64,000 nt of DNA from Cristatella mucedo (Eukaryota; Bryozoa; Phylactolaemata; Cristatellidae), in NCBI GenBank assembly GCA_009760855.2, contig WPIO01000005.1:2117001-2181000 (forward strand), given 5' to 3'. The notes under the pieces are model-generated. The model saw only the letters and a program-made list of their open reading frames with translations. It had not been told where the DNA came from and ran no database searches. Shown one piece after another: positions 1 through 11,865 of the stretch (position 1 is its first letter; each line of letters begins with the position of its first letter). The position numbers and the translations under genes are program-made.

Positions 1-1797
1 ACCATGAGTCAATTGCACTGCTAACTGCTCCCCTATAGGCAGGCCACCACTGTGGGCGCAGCAGCTGGAAAAGCAGGCTCCTTATTGGTAGGTGAAGTGA
101 AATGCAAGGCAAGCAAGTCACAGCACTGAATATAAAGCATGTATGTAAAGACGAGCTGCCCCAGCCAGCAGGAGGCCACGGAGCAGGTGCAGAGCATGGA
201 ATGCAACACATCGTTAATCAACGTGCCACCGCTTGCTGGTTCGACTAAGCAGACCACGAAGCTGCTGCTGCGCTGCATCGAGCTGGGTTGGCATGACGAC
301 ATTTTACAGCCATATTTAAACTGCCAACAATATGATCCATGGGCTGCAAAAAATATTCGCTACTCTGAGAAGTAAGTCGCATAAAGAATAATGAGAACAT
401 TCTATACATGCCTTCATTGGAAGACTGACCTCCTAGGCAAACGTCGACTGGTTTTGAAATCTGGGTCGGCACCCCTGAGGGTATGCAACCTCGTGCCTCC
501 TAAATCAGAGGCCTTCGAAATTCTGCATTTCAAATTAAACCGAAACTTCTTTTGAGACATCGTACTACCACGAAGACACTCCAGCAATTGCAGATTATAC
601 AAACAAATAACCAATAAAATAACTCTTCCACGGTATGAAATATCTACTTGCCACCATAATGCAGCTTTTTGTGAACCTATTGGGTACCATACGCGAACCA
701 AAAGCCATATAGGCTTTGAGTGTGCCACAGAGAACTCTCCGTTATACCCCACTAAGCAGCCTACCCCACTAAGCAGCCTGTGTGGCTTTGTGGAGTTACC
801 CATGGAAATATATTTGGGCAATAATGCTACAAGTGCCACTCTCTTGAACCAGTGATAAAGGGCATCATAGATTCAAGTCCAACAGGTGCATACAAAACCA
901 CTAACCTATGCTGCCACTTCGACAGACCTCTCACATATGTGAACAAACCTATACTTCAAATTGTAGCAAAACATTTGTTGAAATACTTGCACTGTCAAAA
1001 AGTACACAAATTTAGGTTATACCCAAAGATAACTTCAAGTCAACTATCCTAAAGGCATACAGTAGCTATTTGCTACCCCCTAATGCATGCAGCACTTCGG
1101 CAAAAATCCTACAAATTGAGTCATATTATATCAGAGGCAAAGAGGGTTGTAGGTTCACGTCCTTCTGCACTGGCATACCAAGTCACTTAACCCCCAACCA
1201 GCAGACATCTGGCCCATCAACCAGTCCCCAGTCCCACATGATATGCCAGAAACAATACAAAAAGAACAAATGAATGTACTACAGTATATTCTGTCCGAAA
1301 ATATGACAAATGAAGCAGAATAATCACAAAATAGTTCACAGGCCACATAAAAAATCAGTTACACATTAAGCAATGATTACTCAAGAACACATAGACATTC
1401 AAACGTTACTCTGCTAAGGCAGTGAAGCACAATATAGTTTCCCCATGCAGCCTACAATCGGTCTTTTTGCAATCGGCTATGACTACAAAGACATTCAAAA
1501 AGACAATTCACAATACATGAACATAAAAGTACAATTATGCAAAAAATGCTGCAGTATCCCAAAGCAAAGTTATCTACTATATAATAATAATGTAATGTAC
1601 TTGATAAAGCGCCCTCAGAGAACTTAATCTCTTTCTAGGCGCTTTAAATTTACATCTACTCTAACGAAGAAAGCCTGACCTCTTCTCAAGGATGCCCCTC
1701 CATGATTTTAGCACAGGAAAAATAAGGCCAGAAACAAGAAAGATAGTCTTTAGGTGGAACACTGTATAGCGAGGTTTAGCACCCAGCAAAAACTTAC
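1..1797. other. DDX41 intron 4 (partial), nothing recognised except a LINE tail
   Basis: AT-rich sequence downstream of DDX41 exon 4 on its strand. No coding exon, RNA gene or intact mobile element was recognised, apart from a short LINE 3' tail near 1579-1655. Confidence 0.5.
1579..1655 (-). repeat. LINE family A 3' tail fragment
   Basis: Reverse complement of the conserved 3' end (short AAT-type repeat, then the AAAGCGCC and AGATTAAGTTCTCT-like blocks) seen in the longer LINE copies at 24196-26050 and 33284-34925. Confidence 0.7.
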
Positions 1798-1858
1798 CCA
1801 GTTTTGATAGGATCCGTGTACTCGATTCCTTTGGCCAACTCAGAAACACCCATGAGTG
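1798..1858 (-). CDS. DDX41: DDX41 exon 4
   Basis: Encodes ALMGVSELAKGIEYTDPIKT plus two bases of a Gly codon, with a TTGTAG acceptor and a perfect GTAAGT donor. The family motif here is ALM-x-V-x-(E/D)-(M/L)-AKG-I-x-Y-x-DPIKT. No continuation (a W-x-PPRY-like exon) was recognised between base 1 and 1797. Confidence 0.9.
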
Positions 1859-4800
1859 CTACAAACCAAAGCAAGTAAACTCCTAGCAAACAAACTGTGG
1901 GCACATATTGCAAAAATGTCATAGCACAGCTAATAAATTCTTGCTGACTTACGGAAGCTGGTACCAGGCACATAAGGAAAAACACATACCCCATCTAATA
2001 TGCAATCTGTGTATGGAGCAATGCATACAAGGACAAACAATTCACAAATAAATCAATCACGTGTCACTAGCAAGTTAAGCCTCCCAGCTAAGTGGTTATC
2101 GCCCGGGATTCTCGACTCACGGAACCGTGTTTGAACATGACCGTGGACTTTTCATAAGTCAATTAACACTAGCCATAGCTTGACGGTCTGCAATGTCAAT
2201 TCGGTAAATGGGGTAAGATGGCAATCTGATGACCGGTTCAGTCACCAGGCCAGAATTGATTCACGCACGAATAATGTCGCCGGGGCATACAACAAGAACA
2301 CGGTTTACCAGTGAATAAAAACTCAAGGATTACCATGTTTAATAGCATGCCGATGTAAAGTAGGTAACAAAGTAGCTCAATACAAATTACCTGGAGAATG
2401 CACACACCATTTGCAGCTACTGCCAATGCTAAGCCATGAAATAAAAATTAAAGAGGACATACTACAACTATTGTTGATATTTAGTTCTCAACGTTGACGA
2501 CATAGACCAGACTGAAATGTAAAAAGTAAACAATCTATAAATGTCTCAGAAGTCTCTAGCACTGTCATTAGCAGTGCTGCTATTGTGGTAATAAAACAAT
2601 GTGCTTGTATGTAACCTATCTAGTTCCCAAGGGAAGGCCATTCCTCAGGACGAATGTGAAGGCTGATTCAGTCCATAGCAATTGGAATGTGGCCACAGCC
2701 AGCAACTATTACCCTTTGCTAGCTGGCCAAGATAAGCTTAGTAAAGCCGTAATGGCTCAATGGGTAAGGCGGTTGGTTTTCACGACCTCGGCCCCGAGGT
2801 CCTGGGTACGAATCCTACGGTGGGCGATCCTTTATCGCCACTGCAAGCAGTGATGATAGCCGTAAAGGCTCTTCTGTCGCTATACAAAAAGAGGCCGTTT
2901 AATCGGATAGTATTTTTTAAACTCATTATAGCAGTCAGTCCATGGCAGCTAATTTGCCTCTTATGAATATCAAGCACTTGAAATATTGCACAGAAATGCC
3001 TAAATGTCCACAAAAAAAGATGCTCCAGCAACCAAACTGAAGCCAATTGGCAAAAAACAAGATAAATCATTCAGACTACAGGATACCACAAAGGTAATCA
3101 ACACTACCCACAGAATTAATGGTAGACGTGTCTAAAGCTGCACTTACACGATAAACTTCCAGATACAATTTCTCAAATTAATAAGGTCATTACATGAATA
3201 TGGCCAAGATCCCCAAGCAGCATTGTGAGAACAATGCGTACCAAATTTCTATTTTATCTTTGTCTCCGGGTAGTATGGGGTATTTCCAAATTGCTAAGGC
3301 CTCAAAAGTATAGAATGGTCATTATTCCCCATAAGCTTTCCTTTTGTGACCAAGATATAGGTAAATTGTAAAGTTACTTCTTTTCTAGAACATAGTAGAT
3401 ATAGCTATGGTCAAAAGTCTAGGTGTTAAATACATATCCACATTGTTTGGAAACAATGTATTCATTGTACATAATCCGACTAAAGAAACTGTACAATCAA
3501 CCAAAAAACAACAAACAAGCTCAGTCAAATTATCATAAGCAAATAAAAAGGTTCAGCTGACCACTAAAGGAAGGCTTTGGGGTATAGTATTTATTGATCA
3601 GTTGCTCTTTGCATTAATATATAAAAATTATTAATACCTTCCTCCATATTCCTCATGCCTCCCGGGAATCACCACAAATGCAAGGGAACTCATTTCACCT
3701 GCAAAGACTACAAGAAGGCTATGGAAGGAAAGGTGGACAAGTATTGCTCGAAATTGTATGTTATTAAATTGTTGGCCACGAGTGAAATAAATCAAGAATG
3801 AAATAGTTTGACTCTTTCTTTCATTAAATGTTACTTTGCTCTTTCTTCAGATGGTACAGAGTGAAAAAAGAGCCGCAAAGTTTTCAATCCGAGAATTTGG
3901 TTAAAAAAAACACTGACCACTCAAGCAACTGCTACTGATACATGGTGGCCCCTTCCAAGTGTCAAACTAGCAAGACACATTTGCTATCACATAGCCTTCC
4001 TTTATTTATCATTATGGTGCCTCTGAGGAGAGACCAGCCGTCTTCAGAAGAGAGCACAGCTAGGCCGGAAGAACACTTTCAGAGGTAGAGCTGAGAAGAG
4101 AAACTCGAAATACCCAACCAAAACGACCTCGACGACTCGTTCAGAGCAGAGATCTTGGTCGCAGGAAAGTTCAACGCCGAGCTTTTGACCTCACGGCTAA
4201 CACAGAGGAACTTGTTGGATGATCAAAGAGTGCAAGTCGCAGATCAGAGGAGGCATCGTAAAGTATTTTCCAGCTTTGCATAACTTTGTATAACTCCAGT
4301 ACGAATACAGGCTAATTTTGATTTCATTTGTTTTCGTGATTAAATTTGAAATACAAGATATAAATTTGTTTGTTTCCTCTTTGAAAATGGGTAAACTTGA
4401 AATGTATCACCATTCTGATCACAAAAGCAAAGATTGTGGGAAATAATGACAATTTTTAATACTTTAGAGCTTAAGCAATTAGGAGCTTACACTTGCTATG
4501 CAGGAACAAGAACTACATTGCATAGTGACGTCAGAGGAAGTTAAACGACTTGATCATCCACAAGATAAGACTGAGTTATGTAGCCAAACTGCAGGATCAA
4601 CTTTCCACGGCCCACTTCAAGTGGTCATGGTGAACTTAATGGCTCTGAGACCAGCCGAAATGACATCAGATCCCATACCAGTCAAACCAGTTAATCACAG
4701 CTGTAACTAAACAGTGATGTGAGCTGTACGACTGAGGGGTGAATAACTTGGATTACCGGCATGGTCAAAAAAAGGATTGCACCTAAAATCCAATGCAGGC

Positions 4801-5823
4801 ACAACAGCTTAACAGAGAATGCAGGAGCAAGGGTGGAGACAGGGCGCTGGCAGACCACTCGCAGACAGGGGAGTACACTGGGGTGTGCAGAGCACTAGCT
4901 CGGTTGTTTCTCTATCAAGAAGGCTTGCCTAGCAAAAAAAAGAAAAAAAAACAAACCGCAAAAAACGAGCTAATGTTACCACCAGCTGGTTTCCTCAGAA
5001 AATGTGACACAAACCAAAACAGCCGCCTCTGCCGGCAGCCCGATCAACAATTACATTTAATCAATTAATTAATCAAACAATCACAATTACAATTAATCAA
5101 CAATATCAACGATTACCTTTCTTCTCGGCTACACTTTCTAGGATCTTCTCTTCTTCTTTGAGCAGTTTCTCCTTCTCACTTTGCTTGCTTGCTACAAAGC
5201 GGAATGGCGGCAGAATGGCGGAATGGCTCGCTTGCACACGACCAGCCAGGCATCACGAACGCAACTGCCGACAGGGAAGGGGGTTGAGGCCTTCAGAATG
5301 GGGCACAGGTCAGGATCCGCACCTTCAGCTTTTTTTTTCAGCTCGCTGTGCTGGTCGAGTAGGCTCTTGTGGACGTGCCTCGCCTTGTCGCTGCTGCCTA
5401 TGCCATCATTGCTGCCATCCCCTGAGGCGTCGCGCGAGTCCTGGTCAGCGACTGAGTCCCTGCTGTTGCTGGCCTCCGAGTCGGCTGCTGCTACCGGCGC
5501 TGCCATTACGACTCGTCCGGTGAGCCGGCCAATCATCTCCTGTCGTCGGTGCTTCACGGGAACGTAGGGAACGAAGTCGTCCTCGTCGTCATCAGACGAA
5601 CGCCCAGCTGCACTCTCAGTGCTGCGAGCTGGTGACCGCCCACTGCTGTGCCTCCGCCGCCTCCTCTGGGAAAGCAAGCAGATCAGCTGATCAATGATAG
5701 ATTGCAGCGACTGCATCTTGGCAACAGAATCCAGCAACACAGTTGCCACGAAGGCACGAAATCAGGCTGCCAGAATGTCTCACTTACCGCGGTGACGTCA
5801 TCCTTTGCTTCAGAGTCACTCAT
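1798..5823 (-). CDS. DDX41: DDX41, ATP-dependent DEAD-box RNA helicase (5' part only, exons 1-4)
   Basis: DDX41 is a nuclear DEAD-box helicase associated with the spliceosome and, in vertebrates, with cytosolic DNA sensing (family knowledge). Four minus-strand exons are seen: 5788-5823, 5323-5665, 5117-5191 and 1798-1858. Their phases join exactly (0, 1, 1, 2), giving 171 codons plus two bases. The acidic stretch followed by VPYVP (residues 44-48) and a basic RR pair, the SLLDQH motif (113-118), the KEEEKILESVAE helix (about 138-149) and the ALMGVSELAKGI segment (152-163) match the DDX41 N-terminal region in order. The Q-motif, DEAD box and zinc knuckle are absent, so the rest of the gene must continue to the left of base 1798 and very probably outside the window. 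The 3.3 kb intron between exons 3 and 4 carries a SINE. Confidence 0.92.
2749..2915 (+). mobile_element. tRNA-derived SINE, family B
   Basis: It has a tRNA-like head with an A-box-like segment (TGGCTCAATGGGTAAGGCGG) and a B-box-like GGTACGAATCC. A body of about 80 bases follows, containing GATAGCCGTAAAGGCTCTTC and ending near CAAAAAGAGG. A second copy with the same order is at 44083-44250. It lies antisense in DDX41 intron 3. The degraded B box argues against an active tRNA gene. Confidence 0.8.
2916..5116. other. Rest of DDX41 intron 3
   Basis: Mostly AT-rich with no recognised element. A plus-strand stretch around 3840-4270 has charged peptide-like composition in more than one frame but contains stops. 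It is discussed as a finding and not called as a gene. Confidence 0.4.
5117..5191 (-). CDS. DDX41: DDX41 exon 3
   Basis: Encodes ASKQSEKEKLLKEEEK followed by ILESVAEKK, the charged helix typical of DDX41 just before the ALM motif. The acceptor is chosen as TTGTAG because only this one restores the phase from exon 2. The donor is GTAATC. Confidence 0.9.
5323..5665 (-). CDS. DDX41: DDX41 exon 2
   Basis: Residues 13-126. It has an arginine-rich start, a serine/acidic run, VPYVPVKHRRQ, a variable linker, and SLLDQHSELKKKAE at the end. The acceptor follows a CCCAG and the donor is GTGCGG. It is open through 114 codons and leaves phase 1. The reading frame stays open on both sides, so the edges rest on phase and on homology to the family. 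Confidence 0.9.
5788..5823 (-). CDS. DDX41: DDX41 exon 1 with start codon
   Basis: Begins with ATG (5823 down to 5821) and reads MSDSEAKDDVTA, an acidic start like that of other DDX41 proteins. It is followed by a perfect GTAAGT donor. It ends in phase 0, matching exon 2. The start is chosen because this is the only Met exon that joins in phase. Confidence 0.85.
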
Positions 5824-6119
5824 TGTAGCAACTCTTCTTATCTCATAATTAATTACGAGCCACCAAGAACAGCTACAGTTCAGCAGGTATGAACCTATGG
5901 AGAGAACCGTGTGACATTAACACCGACCTACGACAAACAAGACAGTTAGCTTTATGCAACAGGTCATCCGATGAAATATGTCAATATTACAGGCACTAGA
6001 ACTAGTGATCCTCATTAAACTCCCACTAACTACTACTATGTAAAGATAAGCTTGTTTAAGAGCCTCATTTACATATCGGCATGAGAGCTTTAACAGCTAT
6101 CACCACCACTTGCAGTGGA

Positions 6120-6225
6120 CAATATAGGATGGGTCACTGCAGGACTTGAACCCACAAAATCTGGGTCGTGAAGAGCAAGCACCTTGCCCCTGGGCTAAGA
6201 CCCAGGGGCAACATTCTGCTCCTGC
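6120..6225 (-). repeat. Degenerate tRNA-like SINE head, family C
   Basis: On the minus strand it reads a GGGTCTTAGCCCAGGGGCAA-like A box and later a GGTTCAAGTCC-like B box. It resembles the GGGTCTTAGCCTAG heads at 44030 and 46380. It is too diverged to be a functional tRNA. Confidence 0.45.
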
Positions 6226-6407
6226 AGGGATAAACCAGCATGACAACTCACACGGCACGATTCTAATATGGCAGCCATCGATACAAGACAAGAGTGTGTG
6301 GAGGTCATCGCATACGTGTACATGTATAATACATCTACGATGCATTTGAACTAGGCTAATGGCAAGCAACCCTATTGAGAAGATGCCCAAGGTACACAAT
6401 AAGCTGG

Positions 6408-6550
6408 TTTGGCCCAGTGGTGAAGGTGCTCGCCCCGACTAAAGTCTGGCCGAGGAGGTCGTGGGCTCCAGCCCCCCTGAGGCATATGTGAAGTGCCTGA
6501 ATAGAGATTGAGTTCTCTTAGAGTGCTATACAAATGAATTGTATTAATAT
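6408..6550 (+). mobile_element. tRNA-derived SINE, family A
   Basis: The head GGTTTGGCCCAGTGGTGAAG resembles a tRNA A box. A B-box-like GTGGGCTCCAGCCC follows about 55 bases later. The tail carries AGAGATTGAGTTCTCTTAGA and GCTATACAAATGAATTGTAT. Further copies are at 9845, 16872, 22476(-), 30395(-) and 60195(-). Confidence 0.85.
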
Positions 6551-7074
6551 ATCATAAGCTGCAAAGATCAGGTCGGTGCACCCTACAGTGGCACGAGAGA
6601 TCCAAACCTGCAGACCCTCTTTTAAAATTTGACTGAGCCGCGATGGAGAATGGCTCAGTGTGCTCAGAAATAAAATAGGCTAAGGAAGCGGGCCAGAAAA
6701 GACCAACAGATCTAAAGAACGAAAGAAACGAAAGACCAAAAGATCTAACATTCTGTCACTGCCTTACACATCAAGCTACTATGAGCGAAGGCCTAAATGT
6801 TGAAAATTGTTTTGAACGTTAGCCTCGATGAGTCAGCATGCCAAAAATAATGACAGAACAAACATGTACGCAGGTCCAGACCACAAACTTATGCCGGCTA
6901 GCTAGCCAAATCTCTACGCACAGCGGGAAAGGCCTCCTGGCGGCCCCCTCGATTATCCTGTGCCATACAATTCCGTTTCCATCCCCTTATTTATTCAAAA
7001 GTGGGGCGTCCTACACTTTTTATTTGAAGACGATCACTGAAGAACGACGTGCAACCTAACGACTGACGTTAAGC

Positions 7075-8435
7075 ATGTAATGTAATGTATTTCGGTCTAT
7101 AAATCCACAAAGTCATAAAGACTATGTGGGTGTTTCACAGGAGAGTTCAGAATAGCGCACTCACAGCCTAAGTGGCTTTCGGTACGCATTCAGTACCCAA
7201 CAGACTTCGTCTCATGCAACAAAGAGAGAGTGGGAAGCATAGCAGAGTCAGGAGAGCAGTTGAGGTAGTGAGTAGCATGGAAGTAGCAGCTCAGGACCGC
7301 TGAAAAGGATGAGTCATAGTCGGCAGCAGGAGAGTAGTTGTTGTTTCGTAAGAATTGTGGACCCTAGTTCCAATCAGTCTAGGACCTGCAGAGCTAAAGC
7401 TTCTGTCGCCAACGGTCTTTAAGCAGAGGAATGGAACAGCTAATTTATTGTCCATACAGGATCTGAGGGTGCGAGGAGGCTGAAACTAGTGCTGCAGCTG
7501 AGCTAGGTATGGAGAAGCCGAGCCATGGAGGGCCTTGTTGGTCAGCGTAAGAACTTTGCTGTGTTGGTCAGAGTAAGAACTTTGCTCTGTACCCGTTGCT
7601 CGAACGGCATCCATCCTAGATCTTTCAGCAAAGGAGACACGTGCTCAAACCGCTGGGACTTGATGACTAGCCTTGCACCCACATACATAGTCAGCTGCAG
7701 TGGCCTAGTTGAGTTCTTTGGTAGCGCAACCAAAAGAAAATTACAATAATCAAGCCGATACAGAACGAAAGAGCTAGTTACATTTTTTACAAGCCACTGT
7801 GGGAGACAGCTTCTAATCTTGGATAGGGATCGGATGTGATGGCTAGCTTTAGAGGCAGTCTTCTGAATGAAGCTTTTGAAATTGAGGCAGCTGTCGAAAA
7901 TGAAACCTAAATTTCAAGCACGTGGTGATGGTCGCCCAACAGCATCCCCTATTAGAAGAGCAAAGCCTTTTAATCCAGCCACACGCTTAGGGTGTCCTAT
8001 GAGCAGCAGTTCGGTTTTATCGTCATTCAATTTCAGGAAGTTTTCCTACATACAGGATCGAATGTCGGCAAGGCAAGCATTCAGTTTCTCAGTTGCTGCA
8101 GCAGATTCCGACGGTTTGAATGAAAAATACAGCTGAGTATCGTCGTCGGCATAAAAGTAATATCCTACTCCGTGGGCCTTAATCACTTTTCCCAGAGGTT
8201 GAGTATAAATGGAGAACAGTAAGGAACCGAGTACGGACCCTTGAGGGGCTCCACAAGTGACTCTTCTCGTGTGTGAGACCTGACCCCCACACGACAAGGA
8301 TTGAACACGATCAGACAAGTACGATTTAAACCACGCCAGTGCTTCGTCTGCCAGACCGATCGTTGTTCTCGATCGTTCAAGCAGAACCATGCTACCATCT
8401 GTATGCTGCGGACAAAAAGCCAAATTATCAAACAA
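7075..8435 (-). mobile_element. LINE family B (L2/CR1-like), 5'-truncated, with reverse transcriptase
   Basis: On the minus strand, 8435-8046 encodes the C-terminal half of an L2/CR1-clade reverse transcriptase: LADEALAWFKSYLSDR, then GAPQGSVLGSLLFSIY, then YFYADDDTQLYFSF. The catalytic YADD box is present, with one D more than the usual YADDTQLY. The rest, down to about 7500, is the thumb region broken by stops. Then comes a 3' untranslated part ending in a short ATTAC-type repeat at 7075. It is a pseudogenised copy. Other 3' ends of the same family lie at 11866, 21468(-), 43041 and 58385. Confidence 0.85.
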
Positions 8436-8705
8436 ATGTATGCTGAACGAAACCCAAAAAAAGAACTAAATGAATGCTAACCTCGTAATGCACATTTTGG
8501 GCAGGGTGTGTGAAATATGCAGTACTATACGAATTTACACTTAGAATAAGCACGGACGGAGCAGACAATCGCAAGGGAACCGGCACGAGTTATTACGCGG
8601 ATAAGACGGTCACAATACGATTGTGACTATCTCGCCTGAGCGTTGTGCACACTGTGTTTGACTGCGTTTGACAGTAGCCTGGTGTGGCGGTGGCGCTTGC
8701 TCTAC

Positions 8706-8707
<2 letters not shown>

Positions 8708-8745
<38 letters not shown>
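8708..8745 (+). repeat. (GA)n microsatellite
   Basis: About 19 uninterrupted GA units, followed by impure GA/GGGA sequence to about 8770. Confidence 0.95.
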
Positions 8746-8747
<2 letters not shown>

Positions 8748-8770
8748 AGAGAGGGAGAGAGGGAGCGAGA

Positions 8771-9844
8771 GCCGTCGCAACTTTTGCGGAGCCAAACCGC
8801 TAACAAAGGCACCTTGCCAGAAGCTATAGACCCGCCCAAAGAGGATTATTGTTCCATACCTTATACTGGAAGGTCCGCAGTGAAAATTCGGCAGGCAATC
8901 TTGTGCACTCGAGAAGCTGAAACTTTTTAGTAATATCCCACCTGAGAGGATGATGCTCTCCTCCTAGGTCAAGGGCAAACAGGGTCAAGGTTGGCGCTCT
9001 CCGCAAGCCTACAGCGGATCCTTTTTGGCACCATTCAGGGGGTTTAGCTCTTTCCGCAGACGTAGGTAGAATGGTTAGGCACGGCGTACCCTTGGCTAGG
9101 TGTAGTCATCAGCTGAGGTCGAGCATTTTCAATAGACTTTATCATCCATGCGCGTCTGGTCTGGGCTGGGGGGGGGGGGTGAAACCCCCCACCTGAGCGC
9201 TTGTGGCGGGTTGAAGGGGCGGAGCTATGCTGCCCCAACCGAAATTGCTGCCAATCTATAGCCTCCTGTCGGAAGAAGATCGGAGCATTATGTTGCTTGC
9301 CAGCTTATTCTAGAGCGCTATGTCTGCGTTGCGCCCTTGGCAGGCATGGTGTGGCTGGCTTCCTGTCGCAGGTATGTTTGACGTTGCTTTTGAATAAAGC
9401 TGCTTCCAAACGCTAGTCTTTAGAAAATTGCCTGGGACGTTACAATTCAGCCCGTCCGTCCCTGTTTACTCCGCTACGGGACCGCAGTGAAGCCAAATGA
9501 GCAAAAGCTACCGAGCCCTTTCCGCTTCCAAAAATAAGAGCCCGACAGCCCCTTCCGGGCGGATACCGTAGGATGCAAGTACTGAGCTGAGCCTTTCGGG
9601 CGGCAGCAAGTCGGCTAAAAAAAATATAGTGAACCTAATGAGTGCATTCAAGTGGCGGTTCTTCAGGCTTGTCGGACGTCGGGCCTGAAGCTCCACGAGT
9701 CAGGATTGTAAGAGGGGGTAATTTTTTTCGATATTTCGTGCGGACTCAAGGTCTCAAGTGGCCTGTCGCGCGGTGCGCCACTGGTGCGGCGTTTCAAGTT
9801 CCTCAAATAGGGATGGGGGTTAAGGTGCTTGTTAACATTCTGAC
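8771..9844. other. Intergenic sequence, no gene recognised
   Basis: No conserved peptide, RNA gene or repeat family recognised. It contains a G run of ten bases near 9169-9178. Confidence 0.4.
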
Positions 9845-9988
9845 TTGGAGTTAGGCTGCTCGCCTTTTGCGACCGAGGTCAAGGTGCTCGTATTTACGAA
9901 CGAGGTCGTAAATCTAGCCCGGTGGCATATGTGAAGCGCCCGGATAGAGATTCAGTTCTCTAAGTGCGCCATAGAGATGAAATATATT
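9845..9988 (+). mobile_element. SINE family A, degenerate copy
   Basis: It carries GACCGAGGTCAAGGTGCTCG and the tail GGCATATGTGAAGCGCC...GAGATTCAGTTCTCTAAGTG, the same order as the copy at 6408. The A-box region is damaged. Confidence 0.7.
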
Positions 9989-10562
9989 TTGGGGGATAAG
10001 AATCCCATTTTATAATTTCGATAGAAGCCCTCGAATGGCATGCTCAGGGCACGAAGCCGCACACTTCCAGACATTGCTTAAGAGTTTTACTAATAGCAAA
10101 GGAAACGGTTGAAAGAGCACTTGGAGTTTAAATAACCACGAGTCTTGTTAGCAGCGATTAGGTCATGATGGTGTACTGGACATAACCGATAATAAGCGTC
10201 TGCTTCCCGGTGCCTTTCTGAGCAACACTTCCAGTGACACGATTCAAGATGACGATATGGACACCTTAGCGGGCTTCAGCAAACTGTGCATTCAGCTTTC
10301 GCTCACAGCGCACCGGCAGGAGATCGCTCAGCCCCGCGTCCTTGCTGTATCTGTCAGTTTCTGCTGGGTCTCCTAGCCCAGCCCCAACTTCCCAGAATCA
10401 GCCCAGCACGGGCGGACTATTGTGCCATAGCTGGGCGTAGCCCTGTGCCCAAGCCACACCAGTTGCTCCCTCAGCCATCAATTATATCGCTTCTCTACCC
10501 TAGGACTTTAGCTCATGCCTAGATGACTGTCGTCGTAGACTACAGAAATACCCAGAAGACAC

Positions 10563-10563
<1 letters not shown>

Positions 10564-10655
<92 letters not shown>
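10564..10655 (+). repeat. (TA)n microsatellite
   Basis: About 46 uninterrupted TA units. Confidence 0.97.
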
Positions 10656-10656
<1 letters not shown>

Positions 10657-10919
10657 ACGCATCCAAAGTTCTACTTTACGTCTAAAACGATTCGATCTTG
10701 GTAAAACCGCAGTGTTTTACGGTGGGAAAGCAGGCGCTGGGCAAAGCACCCGTGCTATCGTATACGCGTAATAATGATACTAATAAAAATAATAAGACGT
10801 CAGTGTGAAGCCCCAGAGAACTAAGGCTCTGTGTATGCACTTTAGAAATACTGTGAGGTAAGGGTATCTAGAAGAGCACGGTTTCTCAGTACTTGCACTA
10901 GTTGACGAGTCCGGTAATT

Positions 10920-11570
10920 ATTTCGTGAAGCTAAACTGCGTTACATTGTGACTTAAACTTTCTTTGTCTTTAGCTTCTCCTACTGCGGCTGCTCTCTCCA
11001 AGCAACGCGGCGCTGTGTGATAGGCTGATGGTTGGTAGAGAGCTACGCCAGCGGTCATCGCCAGCGAGTAGCGCGCCAGAGCAGCGGGCCTTGTTGGCTC
11101 TGAAGCTCCCCGCCGTGCGGCTCCGACTTTGACGCTTCCCGCCTGCAAGATCTGGTCTTAACGAACGCGTCGGCCCTACAGCGGCGTCGCTGTACGGTAC
11201 ATCCATTTCCCGCCCGCGCTGCTGCGCGAGCGCGAAGCAACAGCAGCAGCGCTCATCTGCACTGCCCATCCGGAGCCTGGGATCTCACCAAAAAACCCAA
11301 CACTTGAGAAAAAATGCAACTTGATCGCCAAAAAAGCTCGGCAGCGACAATATAGGTGTGGCAGCGTACTGCGCCTCGCTCCTGTTTGTCTCACACTTAC
11401 GGAGTCGAAGAGTCAGAGGTTGCATGAGAACGCTATACAAAAATCCGTCATCCTTTGACGCTTTCCGTCGGCAAGACGATGCTGCCGCTGGCGGAGGTAA
11501 ACCGCGGCCACGCTTCCCAGCGGATGCCGGCCTTTCCCGGCGAGCCTAGATTAGCGGCGCCCTAGCGACT
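10920..11570. other. GC-rich, CpG-rich segment
   Basis: Markedly richer in C, G and CpG than its surroundings, in a gene-poor interval upstream of SDHA. Several frames are open, but none gives a recognised protein. It could be promoter-type DNA or an unrecognised 5' exon. Confidence 0.4.
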
Positions 11571-11607
11571 CTTAGTTCTTTGACGACAGCGGTGTGGTAG
11601 CGATCGA

Positions 11608-11810
11608 AATAACAATAATAATAATAATAATGATAATAATGCACTTGACAAAGCGCCCTCAGAGAACTCAATCTCTCTCTAGGCGCTTTACATTTGCTGC
11701 AAAAGGGAAATGCAATTAAATGGTGAGTAAAATCATGCTTGATAAACAAACAAAACGAATAACATGGTAAGGGGTGACATGCACAGGGTCCGCATGCAAA
11801 TGTGGTTTGT
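11608..11810 (-). mobile_element. LINE family A 3' end, 5'-truncated
   Basis: Starts with AAT repeats, then the reverse complement of the AAAGCGCCTAGAGAGAGATT block and of the GTGCATGTCACCCCTTACCA region. It matches the 3' ends of copies at 19015 and 25760. Confidence 0.85.
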
Positions 11811-11865
11811 GGTTTGTGCTGTGAAATCAACCGGTAAGTTGTCTCTTTCTTAAAGTTGCCTCATA

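Noticed and set aside
1661-1730. Possible DDX41 exon 5 (KSWRGILEKRSGF on the minus strand)
   Set aside because: Only a W and an IL resemble the expected W-x-PPRY-IL motif; splice phase and the rest do not fit.
2749-2840. Genuine tRNA gene
   Set aside because: A- and B-box-like sequences are present, but no cloverleaf with a paired acceptor stem could be drawn, and a SINE body follows.
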